DNA of 64,000 bases, from positions 2,852,001 to 2,916,000 of the forward strand of contig CM075103.1 of assembly GCA_037576195.1 (NCBI GenBank). The letters are read 5' to 3'. Of the stretch, positions 1 through 12,766 are shown one piece after another. Source of the stretch: Phytoseiulus persimilis (taxonomy: Eukaryota; Arthropoda; Arachnida; Mesostigmata; Phytoseiidae). Position 1 is the first letter of the stretch. The number at the start of each line of letters is the position of its first letter. The translations under genes and the position numbers were made by a program. The notes under the pieces were generated by a model. The model saw only the letters and a program-made list of their open reading frames with translations. It did not search any database and was not told the origin of the DNA.

Positions 1-3000
1 CGCTTTTTCTGTTTCAGGCTTGAAGATTTTCCAAATGCCTTTCTCGCTATCGGGCATATGGAACGAAAAATGAGTGTCATGATTGCGACCTTCGTACACA
101 TAGGCGCACGCTTCACGGACGAAGATGTGCAAGTTGTCAGAAACCAGGATCTCCGTGAACTCTCGGCGGAACTCGCGGGCCGAGTTTCCGCGGAGCCAAC
201 CCGGTTTTTCCAATTAGGGAATAGCTTCACTTTGAAGCGCTTGCATCGACGCTAATGGTCCGCACAATTGGTCTGTGTTTGCGCAATCGGGCTAATCCTC
301 TGTCACTCGGAAGCTCTTTCTTTCCGGCTCTCGAGTACAATCAAGAGAACCCAGGAGAACGCCGTTAACTCGGCCTGTTGTTCCGAAGCCCAATCACCGA
401 GAGCACCGCGAGTGGTTCTGAAGCGAGAGCGTTATCCGTCCACTATTCCTGCACACTCATAGGTCTTCAGTTGGCGAATCGAATAATGGAACTTGACTAA
501 TTGACTCGGGTGAGGATCCCCTTCGAGCCGACCGTAGAGCACAAGGGAATCTCACAAACTGATTCAGATAATTCAAAATGCCTCAGTACGGGAGAGGCTG
601 CACCGGTTGGAATTCGTTTGCGCTCCCGCCATATCGGTTTTTTGTGACGGTTTGTGCAGCATTCCCATTTGAAGAAGACTCGATCGATGGCCTTCATCCA
701 TGTCAAGGGTGATTTCCATCAATCGAACAGAAATATATCGTTCCCTCTCGAGAAATGTTCAATCTCTCGAACACCCACCTGAGGAAATTGCCATGTTCTC
801 CCTGAACAACCACTAGGGAGACTGAAGATGATTCTTTTTTGTCTTCGGTCTTGCGCCGAACTTTCCACAGTATGCTCCCAAGCGCTGCTGCGAGTGCGGA
901 GCCACGCACCTCGTTTCGATCTTCTGCTGCTTCCATAGCTACATCGCCGTGCAGAAGATCTCTGAACATGTACGCCTGGAACGTGTTGAAAATTGAACGA
1001 AAAATTGGAGGCATCACGATGCTCCTGGTGCCTGGGTGCGCCTCCCAAGCAATATTACAAAGTTTCGGAATGACCAAGACTCTAGTTGTTCACCCCCAAC
1101 GAAGGCCCGACGAAGCCAATTTGCTCGAGGAAACCGAATTTGTATGTGGGGACCGATGTCCGTCCACATCTAACCCGCGTTCGACGACCCGTTGTGGAGG
1201 CGGAGCTCCGGTCTTGACCGCGAGCTTCAAAGATATCACCCCGGACTCCGTGTTTCCGAAGAACACATGTCAATGTACCTACATGCATCCCTTGAATCCC
1301 GTGGACCCAAGGCGATCTCGTTGGCGTGATTTGAGGGTAAACGAACAGAGCATAGGCTGGTCCTATCAAGGCATCGCAGCACCAATCATCCTCGAATTTC
1401 GACCCAGTGATCCAGGCTCTCTTAGAAACCCATCACATGGAATTTGAGGCGGATTTGCCAATCCAAAGTGTATGAGCTCACACATACTTGAACGGGCGCG
1501 AAAACGCCACATGGGCCGGCCTGGTACTGTAGAATGGCGAAAAAAATTGCGTATCTTCCGGAGTCATCGAAAACAAATGATGCGGATCTCCACGCTGTTG
1601 GAAAGTCCAATATAGACTTCCTGCGTTGCAGTATGTGGAACACTGCACTTTTTTCCGCTTCGTCGAGCTGCCTTCCCTCCATTATATCCGTCACTGCTTC
1701 GTTGTTTTGTGAGCTGCAGCATTCTGAGTTTCAATTCATGGTTCTGGCGGCGGCGATCTCGGAAGCCGATCTGTGCGGATCCCTCTCCTCAGTCTCTTGA
1801 AGCAGTACCTACGGTAGAGATTCCTTTCTCCACTCAGAAGGGATCCGGGACGAAGTCAAGTTGAACGTCCATGAAATGTAATCCGTCGTTGGATGGATAT
1901 AGAGCTTCAAGGGCTGGTGCATGTTTGGCTCGTGCGGAACGAGCAGATCGTTTGAAGCCTTCAGCGCCGTCTATTGATCGCTAGGGAGCTTCCTCCTTGA
2001 CCGTCACTCCCATTACCTGAGAAATCAAGAGCCGTACCCTCTAAATAACGAGACAGAATGGGCCGTGCTCTCAGGCGGTTCTCAGGGTTGTCAGTACAGC
2101 GGAATCTCACTCGATGGGAACACCGGACAATCGAACAATCTGCCTCTTCGGATCGGAAATCGATATCCCCGATCATTTCCAAAAGAATTGCTCCGGCTCA
2201 TCGGTGCAAGGACCCGCTGAAGCGGATAATCGTATCACGAGCGCCATTTCTTTTGAGGAAGAATTCAGTAGTTTCCACGGCAAGAAACGCTGAGCACGAG
2301 GCTAGCTCGCTGAATGGATTCGTGAATTTTCAGGACTCAAAAATCTGCATGCGGCACGTCACCATTACGTGCCGAGTTAGCGCTCCAACGTAGCCAATCC
2401 TCAGTTGACCTGCTCAGTTGTCATGGCTCGATTAGGCCACTGCCGCTACTTCCTGCTTCACAGCAGATCTTGTTAATTGATGATTATGCTCAGTGCTATT
2501 CTTCGGTTGACTCTCACCGAAGGAATCTGATTCAAAAAACGAAGATGAGGAGCGAGAGGCAGAAAAGCCTGTAGCCATGCGGCTGAGCATAGAACAGAAC
2601 TATTTCAGCAGTTTTACATGCGAGATTTCGAAAAATCCTCTATCTGAACGACCTCGGACGTTTGCGCCGATCTCGACCGAAGACTCTCGGGGGCGAAAAT
2701 ATGACAGTCTTCGGTGGAATAAATCCAAGGAATTTCAACGAAATATTGATTCGTGCTGCAAATCCACCATCCAATGATGCTCCCTCTATTTCCCCCTTAA
2801 TCGGATCGTCCGCTTAATAGCATCAGAATTGTTCGATCGCGATGTGTGCCGAGTGAGCGGAGTACACTGTCGTTCCCTGCTGCGGACAAGGTGTATGTTG
2901 ACTCACACTGATCCAAGTTCATACGAGATCCTTGACAGTTCCCAGCAAGCGACGGTGACTGATCGTCCTTTCCGCTATGTGAAAGGCTGTCGTTATGCGT

Positions 3001-4604
3001 CCCGTTGCTTCATTAGTGAGCTTTCCAATTTTTGGGGCGAACGAAAGAGGGTTGAAGCAGTGGTGCGTGATACGCAACCACGAACTCTGGAGGATCAGCT
3101 GACCCTAAAGTCCTCGTCTGCCATGCGGAGGCCCGAATGTGTCTTTAATCGTTCGAGTAGTGTGGGTGACATGGTGAAGAGTGCCTCATAGAAACACAGA
3201 GCGATGCCAACATTCGAGAATCTCCGGCCATTTCACCCGTGTCACTGACCTCCAGATGATTCTGAATTCATTTTTTAACGCTGAAAGATGCGGAACGTAC
3301 TTTTCTATCTACAAGATCATTATCGAACATCCTCACGGAATGAAATCCGCATGGGCGTTCGGCTTGACACGTTCCTGATCGTCCAAATCGAAGGCTCCCT
3401 TGTCTCCGTCTTTCGTTGAACCGTTCCCCATGCAGTGCAAGAAGGTGGCCAGCGCGTGCTGTGTGAGCACGAGGCAGCTCATTCACACCCTGGCACGCGG
3501 GCTCGTATCGCGACGACACGCCTCGCTCATGATATCGAGCTTGTATTCCGAGATTGGATTATGGACCCAGGGGAAGGAGCACCTCGGCCCCCGCGCTGGT
3601 CGGGGGTACGCCGTTGCGTGGCGAGCACGTACTGATCCAGAGGATTCATCCTGGATGAGCTCCGCACCCTAGTGCCCAACATCGTATTCTTCAGCCATGA
3701 ATCGCGATGGACTGTCTGAGTAAGGGCCCAGGCCTGATTTCGGAGCAACGATCACATCTCGTGTCGTGTTCAACCATGCAAGCACGATGTTGAGAAAGCC
3801 CAAAGCCAAACCAGATTTTGCGGACGCGATGAATTTCAGAGAGAAATACGAAAATAAAAGCTCACTCGGGCTGAGCTACACAGGGGGAGTTCCAAAAGTC
3901 ATTCTCAGAAAGATACGGAAGCGAAAGACCCCACAGATTCTCGGAAATTCGGGAGAATCAGGAAGCTGAGAAGTAGACAAGCATTCATTTTTGATCGAGT
4001 CGATTCGGATCGTCACAGATACTGCTATTCATGAACACGAGCCAAAATATATCACCGTGAAAACTCAGCCCTTCGTTCTCCTCGAGTTCAGTTCGCCTGG
4101 GTTCAAGAACATCACCTGATATGCCCTCTGTAAACAGGCTGTACAGTTATGGAGCCCGAATCCTGGATTCCGACTCATGATTTCAATTCCGATCAGAACA
4201 ATAATTTTATCGAACGTGCATTGTCCGGTTCGGCGCTGCTTTTCACCAAATCAGAAGGAGAATCCGTCAGCCGACTGCAAAAAAAGGTGGAGGCCCTGGC
4301 CGCGGCGGAACGAGAGGACACATCCATCCCGCCATCCCACGAGCGTCTCGCTGATTCACTGGAGCAATCTCATAAGTCTGTTACGAGGATCGATCCAGGC
4401 TCAGACTCAGATATCGAAGGGCTCATTTGTGCCTTCTCTTCGTCCCCTTCATGGAAAGTCGATACAGCGACCGAAGGAATCCCCGAAGCATTCAGAAGGA
4501 GGTGAATGGGTCGAAACTAGGCGGCGATCACGTCATCCCCCGTCAGTGAGCGCACAAGCTATAGCAGTGAATGGCAGTTGGTTGTGGTCAACATTCAAGC
4601 GAGC
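1..4604. other. Region with no recognised gene
   Basis: Only short open frames on both strands, none with a family signature. The most protein-like are a minus-strand frame at 703-1077, a minus-strand frame at 1422-1694 and a plus-strand frame at 4149-4505 (about 118 codons, acidic and Ser-rich, ending shortly before the first thioredoxin gene). No splice-consistent chain could be built from them. I treat the interval as intergenic or as exons of genes I cannot identify. Confidence 0.4.
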
Positions 4605-5532
4605 ATGTCTTACTCCGTTGCTGATAGCAAGGTGAGAGGAGCGATCCATCTTTATTGAAAAAGGACGACCCGCTTTCCCTCAATTCGATTCTCTCCCGCG
4701 ACGATAAAGATCTCCAAACCCGCTCGAGATGTTCCCGGTGATCTTCTGAGCGTGCGAGATTGATTATGCAATAGATGAGTGACGTTCGATCCATCGGACC
4801 TTGCTCCACGATATCTGCGGAGAGACGGAATCTGTTCTCGAAAATAACCTCAGTCCTCCTGTGACGCTTGCGTTTCAAGGCCGTCCTCGACGAGAAGTTG
4901 AGCTCTGCTGGGGAACAGCTGGTATTGATCGACTTCGGTGCTGCGTGGTGCGGACCATGCAAAGATTGCGAGCCAACGTTCAAAGTGAGAGCGAAAACAT
5001 CTGTATATAATGATGAACTCGCACTTGTTGGGTTATTCCCGACAGCAGAATCGCCTGACCTCAACAGGATTCCCTTGTAGCGCTTGGCTGACAAGTACTC
5101 GAGCGAAGTCATCTTCCTGAAAGTTGATGTGGACGACAATGATGAAGCGGCGACGGAGTACGACATTTCGAGTCTGCCAACTTTCCTCTTCATGCGCGGG
5201 TGAGTGTATTCCAGCTCAGCCGCCCGCACTTTATGTGATTCAAGAGGACCGTTGAAAGCCCTGAATAAACACAGAGGGAAAATACAATCATACCGGCCTC
5301 GCGCGCCCCGAAAGAGTTCTTGAATGAAACGAATAATTAGCCCTAGCTCATCGTTCCGGGACTCAAATGATGTCCGCGATCGTTCGGAAACCGGAAAAGC
5401 TCAGGACAATCTCGGTAGGGTATTGTATGTTGCTGATCGCTTCGTCCTACTTTCAGAGGTCAAATCGTGCATCGCCTCACTGGTTTTGTGACTTACGACA
5501 TGCTGAACGAGGCGATCGAGGCACACAAGTAG
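4605..5532 (+). CDS. Thioredoxin, copy 1 (four exons)
   Basis: Cytosolic-type thioredoxin, a small dithiol reductase recharged by thioredoxin reductase. Exons by phase and splice motif: 4605-4631, 4880-4984, 5081-5199 and 5457-5532, giving 108 residues, close to the usual 105. The active site WCGPCK is complete (Cys33 and Cys36), and the cis-proline loop SLPTF is present. The nine-codon first exon (MSYSVADSK, donor GTGAGA) matches the first exon of copy 2 in length and phase, which is why this start was chosen. The second exon is 105 nt in both copies. The acceptor before exon 2 is a weaker TTTCAAG. Unlike copy 2, the 3' coding part is split by an extra phase-2 intron of about 257 bases. There is no organelle-targeting sequence. 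The position just before WCGPC is Ala rather than the common Thr. Confidence 0.85.
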
Positions 5533-5957
5533 ACCTCCGATGTCGCTACAGGAACCAATGTCATTTTGCGAGCTACAGATCGAGTTCCATTCCGGGCAGG
5601 AGTTCTCCTTCGCCGTAGACCGGAGGATTACTCACCTAAGGGCACGTAGCTGATCCGATAACCTTTGTTTCAGACGCTTAAAACCGTCATGAGCGATATC
5701 CACAGCGGTGGTATGTTGGCAGACTCGTCATGGAGAATAGATGTTTGATTGCTTGCCGGACACCATAACCGCGATATCGGCTCTCAGCTTATTTAAGATT
5801 CATGTCTCAAGGGCTTCACATCTGATTGCTCCATGTCGCCTGAGCTATACCGCCACGGGCATGCACGTTCCTATTTACCCTCTCCCACCCTCACCGAGTA
5901 ACTGCTCGGAGTTCGGATCACGATTCAGAATTGCAGAAGCTCCCGTAGAGCTCGGAG
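5533..5957. other. Spacer between the thioredoxin copies
   Basis: About 425 bases between the stop of copy 1 and the start codon of copy 2. It should hold the 3' end of copy 1 and the promoter of copy 2. I see no canonical AATAAA and no obvious core promoter motif in it. Confidence 0.5.
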
Positions 5958-6948
5958 ATGGTGTACACGTTGGTCAACGAGAAAGTAAGTGACCGAATCA
6001 GGCCCGAGATTCCATCCCGAGGGAAGTTTGAATACATTGAGATTGAAGCATCTATGACTGAGCCCAAACGAGGTCGCAGATTGGTCTTGAAAGCGAGCCC
6101 GGCCACCGTTACGTACGCCCCGATTCTTGAAGATTCCTCAGAAATATGAGGAACTCCATTTCCAGGATGAGTTTGATGAGAGGATCAACACTGCGGGCGA
6201 CAAGCTCGTCGTCGTTGATTTCTTCGCTACGTGGTGTGGACCATGCAAGCAAGCTGAACCGATATTCAAGGTAAGCTCGCGAGTCTCTCGGCTCGAGCCC
6301 GAATTGCTTCAAGTGCCCGACCTCTGAAGTTTTTCCCTCTATCATTTTCGCGCGTTCAGATCGCGTCAGCATCAGTCGGTTCTGCCGAACGAGCCTCGAC
6401 GTTCATCTTCCTCGAGTGAGATTCGCCCTTCGATAGCCTTTCTCCGTCCGTTAACGTTTTGTCACGTCCGTTTACTTGATCGGGGACTGCCCCATCCGAT
6501 ATCGACTGACCGAGTCAGATTAATGGGTATCTATTCCCGGCGTGAGTTCAGGCGGACCATTCCACGAGCAAATTATTTCAATCGATATGCTGCAGGAGGC
6601 TTCGTATGCAGGAATTCATTGAACAGACACGCCCCGCTTCCATTAAACTCGCCGTACCTCGCGAGGTTAGGTCGAACTCTTTCAAGATTCGAACAGAGCT
6701 TCGGCGGTACTAAATGGATGATGCTGTGGAACAAAACAACTCCTTGCTCATTCCAGAGGATCTCGGAGCAGTACAGCGACGTCATCTTCCTCAAAGTTGA
6801 CGTCGACGAGAACGAGGAGGCGGCCACCGAATACGAGATCGCTTCGTTGCCGACGTTCATTTTCTTCAAAAAGGGCGCTGCCGTCGACACTTTGATGGGA
6901 GCCTTAACCTCTGAAAAACTCACCGAGGCCATCGATCGGAACAAGTAA
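5958..6948 (+). CDS. Thioredoxin, copy 2 (three exons)
   Basis: Cytosolic-type thioredoxin with exons 5958-5984, 6166-6270 and 6757-6948, giving 107 residues. All introns are phase 0 with good borders (GTAAGT/CCAG and GTAAGC/CCAG). The first exon reads MVYTLVNEK. The acceptor at 6165 was preferred over an upstream CAG at 6141 because it gives a spacing to the active site much closer to that of fly and human thioredoxins. The active site is [10 protein letters not shown] (Cys33, Cys36). It is followed by the conserved strand [10 protein letters not shown] and the cis-Pro loop SLPTF. It lies 425 bases downstream of copy 1 on the same strand and is clearly its paralogue. It keeps the more standard sequence, so it is the likelier housekeeping copy. 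A poly(A) signal follows at 7239. Confidence 0.93.
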
Positions 6949-7238
6949 AAGCACCTTCCGGAGAATCCACAATCCGAGTTTCTCGTGGAGGACATCATTG
7001 CGGATATCAACGCGTCAGAATGTAGTCGGCTTATTTGGATGAACATCATCACACGCGCTTGCGTCGTGCTCTCCGCATCAGGCCGGGCGGAGATTTCGCC
7101 GATTAAGGGAGCAGAGGCTCGAGCGCAGCCGTAGCAGATTCGGAACGGAGTCAGCAGCTCAAAATGACAACGGTCTTCACACTCAATATGTGCACCCGAC
7201 TGAACTCATCCACCGATCATATGATATTCAAAACCGTC

Positions 7239-7244
7239 AATAAA
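7239..7244 (+). terminator. Poly(A) signal, thioredoxin copy 2
   Basis: AATAAA about 290 bases after the stop codon, on the coding strand, and the first such motif downstream. Confidence 0.65.
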
Positions 7245-8822
7245 CTTTCCATTCTCGGAGTTTCACAGTTGAACTTCAAACTCGGGTGTTCCTCGAAGCC
7301 TCCTTGGCGAGTTATGGCAAACTAACAATCGCTGAGACCTTAACGCTCGCATGACGATGATGGTCATCACTGAGGATTTTCTCGGGTTACGGGGGAGACT
7401 CTCTGCTCCTTTTCCTCCGTCGAATGAAGCGGATCTCCAAATGTACGTTATCATTCCTTCCCTTCGCCATGACCGAGAGGGGAAAAGTCCTGAAGTTGGG
7501 AAGCGACGCCGCTCGGTTATCGCTCGTCATGAAAAGATTGTGTTCTCTCCGAGATATTCCTCAGGTCTTTCACTTCGAGAAGGCGGGGCGTGTTCATGAG
7601 GAAAATAGAAAAGTCGCTACGTCGCAATTATCGAGAACAAACAGCGACGACACTTCGATTTTCGAGAAGACCGAGTCGCTCGGAATGTTCTGACACTGAC
7701 TCCTTCAAACTTAATAATCGGTCGAACTCGCCTTCATGCGTTGCACCTTGCACCCCGAGCAACCCGAGGCCCCCATAGAACTTGATGAAAGAAATCAATC
7801 GTCCCCGTCACCGAGTAGTAAGATATCGCATTAGTTGCTCTTCTGATTCATGGAGAGATGATCGAACGAGGAAGGAACTCTGTTCCGCCCTTAAACACAT
7901 CGGATCCATCTCAATACTTTGTATTCAGATTCGGCCCTTCCGCTTCCACCACTGTTGAGAGAATTCTTCCTGAGCAAGCGACGCTTTTCGCAGAGAGAGA
8001 GAGAGCGCCCCGTTGCGAAGCTTCTGGTCAGAGCGCGTGGAGATCGGTGTATTCGATCCGCAGCGCTGACGTTCGAGCCGCCCGCATATGCGTTCGAGCC
8101 AAAAACGGTCTGTGTGGCTGCCATACACTTCGATATCTTCGAGAATCGGCTTCTTCATGCAGGATGCAAGAAGGGAGCGGCGATTTCGTTTTGTAAACTG
8201 CATACCGGTACTCCCAGCACTCGAGGAAGAATTTCGAAAATATGGAATGGTCGACATTCTCCGACTCGCAGTTTTGGGCACTCGTATCGGAAGAGCCCAC
8301 CCACGGATCGTAGCTTCCGGAGATTGGCTTTCAATTCGGACCTATGACTTCAATGAGGACTGATACTTGAGCTCGTTTCCACTGTCACGAGAGGTTGATC
8401 ACTCCGGCTCCATTTAGACGGCCCGATTGTCGGAACACGTTGGGTGCCACCTGGTCATATTCCAAGCGAGCTGAGACTTCGAAGAGCTTTCGAATTTCTC
8501 CGTGAACGATATCCATGGAGCTCAGCGGAGCGCTTGGGAAGTTCAGGAGGATTCAAAGGATTTTCGCGATCCATTAGGGAAGAAAAAGCTATCCCAATGT
8601 CATGGACCACCCGTGCTCTAGAGTTACCAATGTTGTGACCCTATGCATAGCAAAAACCGAGCCCCATTCCGAATTTGTCCAATCTTTGTAGCGCTGAGGG
8701 GGATGTAGTATGGGTTTCTTCGCTCTATGAGGTGATAGCCCGAGATGTGAACTTTTAGTCAATCCATTATCAAGACTCCAGGCGACGTCATCCTGATTCC
8801 CAAATCTCTCTCTCCATCTCAT

Positions 8823-8893
8823 TTTTTCCTCCTTCCTTTTTTCTTTTCTTCCTCCCTCTCTCCCAGGATCGAAATCTCTCTCTCTCTCTCTCC
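8823..8893. repeat. Pyrimidine tract with (TC)n microsatellite
   Basis: Almost pure C/T for about 40 bases, then (TC)n at 8874-8893. The tract contains a CCCAG that could pass for a splice acceptor, but no open frame of interest follows it. Confidence 0.8.
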
Positions 8894-10140
8894 CTGCGAG
8901 AATCGCTTCCTCATTCGCTTCGAATCAATAACTACGGATGCCTAGGGAAATGATACCTGGATGTACCTCTGGCTCTTCAGTTCTCAAACGGAACCGACGC
9001 TTCTTCACAGAACTTAGACTCTCTTGACGGCCGGTAGCGTCCGCGGACGCCGATGAAGTCTCATTGAACGGGTGGAGGTATTTGACAGTTTTCCCACAAA
9101 TTCTCATGAATCACGCCCGTGAAGGATGAGTAATCCTCCACTCGAATTCGGTGCCGTCTGCCGCTATTGGAAGTGAACCCTCGCGATGGCGACTGCATGC
9201 CGAGCGGATGACATGCCAACCGGATGAATTTGATGCATCGAGTTTCGGGAAACTTAGTCTTCGAACAAGCGAAGTCTTCTCGCGACGCCCGCTCAGATAT
9301 GGACTCGGAGTCATACAATCAGATCGGAGCGTAATCAGTCTGTACACAAATCCTCATACGAAATGCGTGTTCATCCGATCTCATCTGAACAGTCAGCGGC
9401 CACTATGAAAGGCAGGTTTCCCACCTTACCCTGACAACTCTGACGTCACCATTGCCGGTTATTCTTATTGGAACATCGGTGATGACGAGAACCAAAGCTG
9501 AAACTCCGATGCGAGTTGAATGGCCGTGAGCCTGAGCCAACATCTACTTCTCGTCGCATTCATCTCGGCCTTGAGAGCGTCTGTGCGCCATCACGATCTC
9601 TCGCGAATCTCGTTCCGGATGGTAAACAATTTGAACAATGGCGAGAGCTCCGAGAGCCTTGATTCCGAAGACGCCTCCTCGGAGGCTCGAGAAATCATTC
9701 AACGGAGCTCCACGCCGGCTTCGTGTTTACACTTGAGCTAGACACGCTGAGGCGAATCTTGTTTGTAGTAAATGTTATGAGGCCTCGAATGAGTCAGTAG
9801 GTCCTCGACTACCTGGTGACCTTTAACAGAGTGTGCTTCGATGTGGACCCTAGCAGCGGGCTGTCTTCTCAAAGACGCTCACCCTCTCGTCGCAAGAGCG
9901 CCGCTTACCACTCGAGTTCTCTGTTCCACCAGAGCGCTGTGTCGTAGTTCCTCTAGACGAGCGGCTGTTTTGTCTGTTAGCCTAGTGACACTCTTAAGTG
10001 CCAACTATCAGTTGGAAGCAACCAAAGCGAAGAGGAAGCCGCGTCCGAAATGTGTTCTCCTAGATGTATTTTCCGTCGCCTGCCACCGAGCCACCGATAG
10101 ATCGGGACCGTGGTCCGGCGGTCGTGATCCCCCGTCTCCG

Positions 10141-11298
10141 ATGAACAAGAATCCGATGCCTCCTGTTTCCCAGCAGTTCAGCGGTCAGGAGCGCTGGCGT
10201 GCGGAGCGTGCTCCTCGCACGGGACCAGCTCGTCCGCCTTCGTGGTCGGTGCAGCGCCGACATTCGGCAGAGGATCAGCAGAGCAGCTCCGAATCGAAGA
10301 AACCGGCGCGCAACTCGTCCTCGAATCGGTTCGAGAGAAAGGGATTGTCCCCGAAGTCGCGCAGCAACAATGATCTCATCGAACTGAGGGCCTCCATGAG
10401 CCCGTCGCCGGAGCCCAGGAACGTGGTCCTGGATTCCGACGATCGCTCGCGGCCCCTGCAGCGGTACTACTACCCCGGCAAGTCCGATCGGACGTTTCAC
10501 ATTGCCCTGCCGAATCCCGACGACGACGACGACCGCAAGCCTCTGGTCAGTCGGTCGTGTCCACCGATCCCGACCATAAACGTGGATCAGTTCTACCACT
10601 GGCTGGACAAGAACGAGTTCAAACCGCAGAAGAATGTCGCGAACGATCCCGACGCTCCCGAACACAGGAGTCCATCACTGGTTCAATGGGCGAGCATGAG
10701 CCCGACGCGACTCGCATCGTCGAACGATTCGAATCACTCACAAAGCCCTTCGGTCGAGTCGATACACCTCAGTGTTCCTCCTCGGAGTCGCTGCGATAGC
10801 GGCGGCAGCAGCACCACCGCCACCACAACCTCTGGTAGCTGGCCCGATCTTTCGGAACTCGCCAACATACCTTTGTCCCGGAGCGAGTTGGAGCTCCACG
10901 AAGTTGCCGGAGCACTGCATTCGATAGGGCACGGTCCGTCACGGCTGAGACCAAATTCTCCAGACGGTTGTTCGCTTAACGAGATCAACAGTGATTATTT
11001 GACGGCTAGCGATGGAGGGAGCGTCCATCGGTGCGAGAGCCCTGCTGGGAGCTGTTCGAATTTTAGTGACACCGCCGCGAGTTTCGCCACCGGTCTCGAT
11101 GTAATCGAACCGGATAGTCTGTACCTGAGTCGTGAGGAACGACCTCTCAGTGGGATGAGTGGGAGCTATGTCAACGTTGGAGGTGGCGCTGGAGGCAGAC
11201 TCTCCCCGAACGTGGATAAAGAGGACGATATCAGTGATCTTCTACGTACAATCGAAATGCTCGAGAGCAGATGCACAATGTTTCTGGACGACTGGATT
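10141..11298 (+). CDS. Long Ser/Pro-rich exon, unknown protein
   Basis: An open frame of over 500 codons runs through this stretch with strong codon periodicity, and I believe it is coding but do not recognise it. The frame is open from an ATG at 9841. The Cys/Arg-rich translation before 10141 looks non-coding, so the ATG at 10141 (MNKNPMPP) is a more likely start. The product is low in predicted order and rich in Ser, Pro, Asp and Arg, with an acidic run of Asp near 10517. Segments that look conserved are PPIPTINVDQFYHWLDKNEF (10562-10621) and the C-terminal DLLRTIEMLESRCTMFLDDW (near 11238-11295). The latter is helical and could open a spectrin-like helix. A consensus donor GTAAGT follows at 11299, so the exon continues in a downstream exon I could not place. 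Function is unknown. Confidence 0.6.
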
Positions 11299-12766
11299 GT
11301 AAGTCATAGCGTATTCTTGTGCCCGTCAAATCGAAAACAGGATGGAAACCCAGGAGTTGCGGTGGTTCCCTTCAGTCAGAGAGGAAAGAAGGAGTTCGAA
11401 GTAGTTGGCAACTGAGCGGTGGAAGCCAGTGGCCTCGCCCGAATCTTTCGCGTTCTCGAATCTTTCGATGGACGGGGAGCTGGTCAACAGGTCTCGTGAG
11501 AAACACTTCAAGACCCCGAGCGTTCCTCAGACGAATAAGAGGGTCCTTTGGAAAACGCCCCCTGTTGGGAAACAGCTTCCCGTCATGCCTAACGGAAATT
11601 CGCGAGCAGTGGTTTCGGTTTTAGCAAGCCGTTCAGCCACTCGGTCGGTCGGTCGGTCGGTCGGCGGTGGTGTTCTAGTCCGTTGATAATCGACCGTTGC
11701 GGCTCAGCGCCCACGACGCAGTTCACCATTCCTTCGTGAATTTACAAAATTCTGAAAATTCCGGTGCTTGCGCGTGACTAATCCCAACACGAGTCATCGC
11801 TGTCAACATTCGGGACGGATGAATCAGTCAGACTCCGGAGTCTCCGCATAGTTCGCGAATTCTCGAGTCGAAACGAGCGGATCCCGTCTGATCGAGCGAC
11901 TCGTTCGCTCGTCACACACTCGGATTCGAAGGCTGGAATTGAAAGGCGGGAATTTCACGGGAGGTTTCCATGCTTCCCATTTCTTCCGGAAAGTGCATTC
12001 GACCTAACCCAGGAACCTCCCCTAACGCCAAGGGCTAAACCGAGCGATCGAGCCCGCAGTCTTTGAATTATCCAATGATTTCAGCGGGAGTCACCCAGAA
12101 CATGAAACTGGGGAGGTTGAATCAGAGAGCAAAGGCGGAGTGAAATCGTTCGGGCTACTTCGTTGGGAACAGTTCCCCTCAAAACATTCTGGAAATTAAA
12201 ACTTGAAGCTTTGGGTCAGACGTCAACTCCCCTGGGCGGTGTTCCCGCGCCAGTGACGGTGGACGGCCGAGTCAGTAACTGGTGTCAGCGACGACCGCGC
12301 CGGCAAGCAGCGGTCTGACGGGATGCGGCCGAGGGAGAGAGCGCGACGATCCGTGAGCCGTTCGCTGTCAGTCAGCAGCTAACCGAGCAAACGGTACAAG
12401 CCCGCAGAGAAGTGCACCGGCGAAGAGCACCACGAAGCCGGATGACCCGAATTTCGGCGTAACGTACTCCGCTACGAGAAGGATAGCCGGCTAGCCGAAA
12501 TGTGCTTTCTGTTCTGTGACGTTCTCGAATCGGCTCGCGAGCTGTGCGCACTCGGAAATCACTCACGGGCGCGCCTCGTCTCGGAGCTGCGAGGGTGAAC
12601 TGCGTGCTGCAGCCTGGTCGCTGTGTGTGAGGATTTCTCGGAGATTGATGCACGCAGCGAGCCCTCCACCGTGGTCATGGGATGAGCCGCCGAGAAGTCG
12701 CGCGCAGAGTCAAGCCCCCGTTGCTGTTTGCCCACTCGGTGTTTCGAGTGACGTCCGGTCGACAGC
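11299..12766. other. Intron or promoter stretch, GC-rich
   Basis: Starts with the splice donor of the preceding exon. It holds a (TCGG)6 repeat at 11641-11664. Near 12360 is a GC-rich stretch with TCAGT-like motifs that arthropods use as initiators, so it may be both an intron and the promoter of the next open exon. No coding exon was recognised. Confidence 0.4.
11641..11664. repeat. (TCGG)n microsatellite
   Basis: Six tandem copies of TCGG followed by a degenerate copy. Non-coding context. Confidence 0.85.

Larger units (their letters stand above)
6949..9840. other. Region with no recognised gene
   Basis: After the poly(A) signal of the second thioredoxin gene I see overlapping open frames on both strands at 7858-8363. 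They have no recognisable motif and could be chance, since stop codons are sparse there on both strands. A pyrimidine-rich tract lies at 8823-8893. No gene is supported. Confidence 0.45.

Noticed and set aside
4588-5229. 213-codon minus-strand frame over the first thioredoxin gene
   Set aside because: It reads through complementary exon and intron sequence without any motif. The plus strand encodes a complete thioredoxin.
6141-6165. Alternative acceptor for exon 2 of thioredoxin copy 2
   Set aside because: It stays in frame but adds eight residues before the conserved part. The acceptor at 6165 gives closer spacing to known thioredoxins and an exon the same length as in copy 1.
9841-10140. 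ATG at 9841 as start of the Ser/Pro-rich protein
   Set aside because: The extra 100 codons are Cys/Arg/Leu-rich, unlike the rest, and look like an upstream untranslated region that happens to be open. The ATG at 10141 fits better, though this is not certain.
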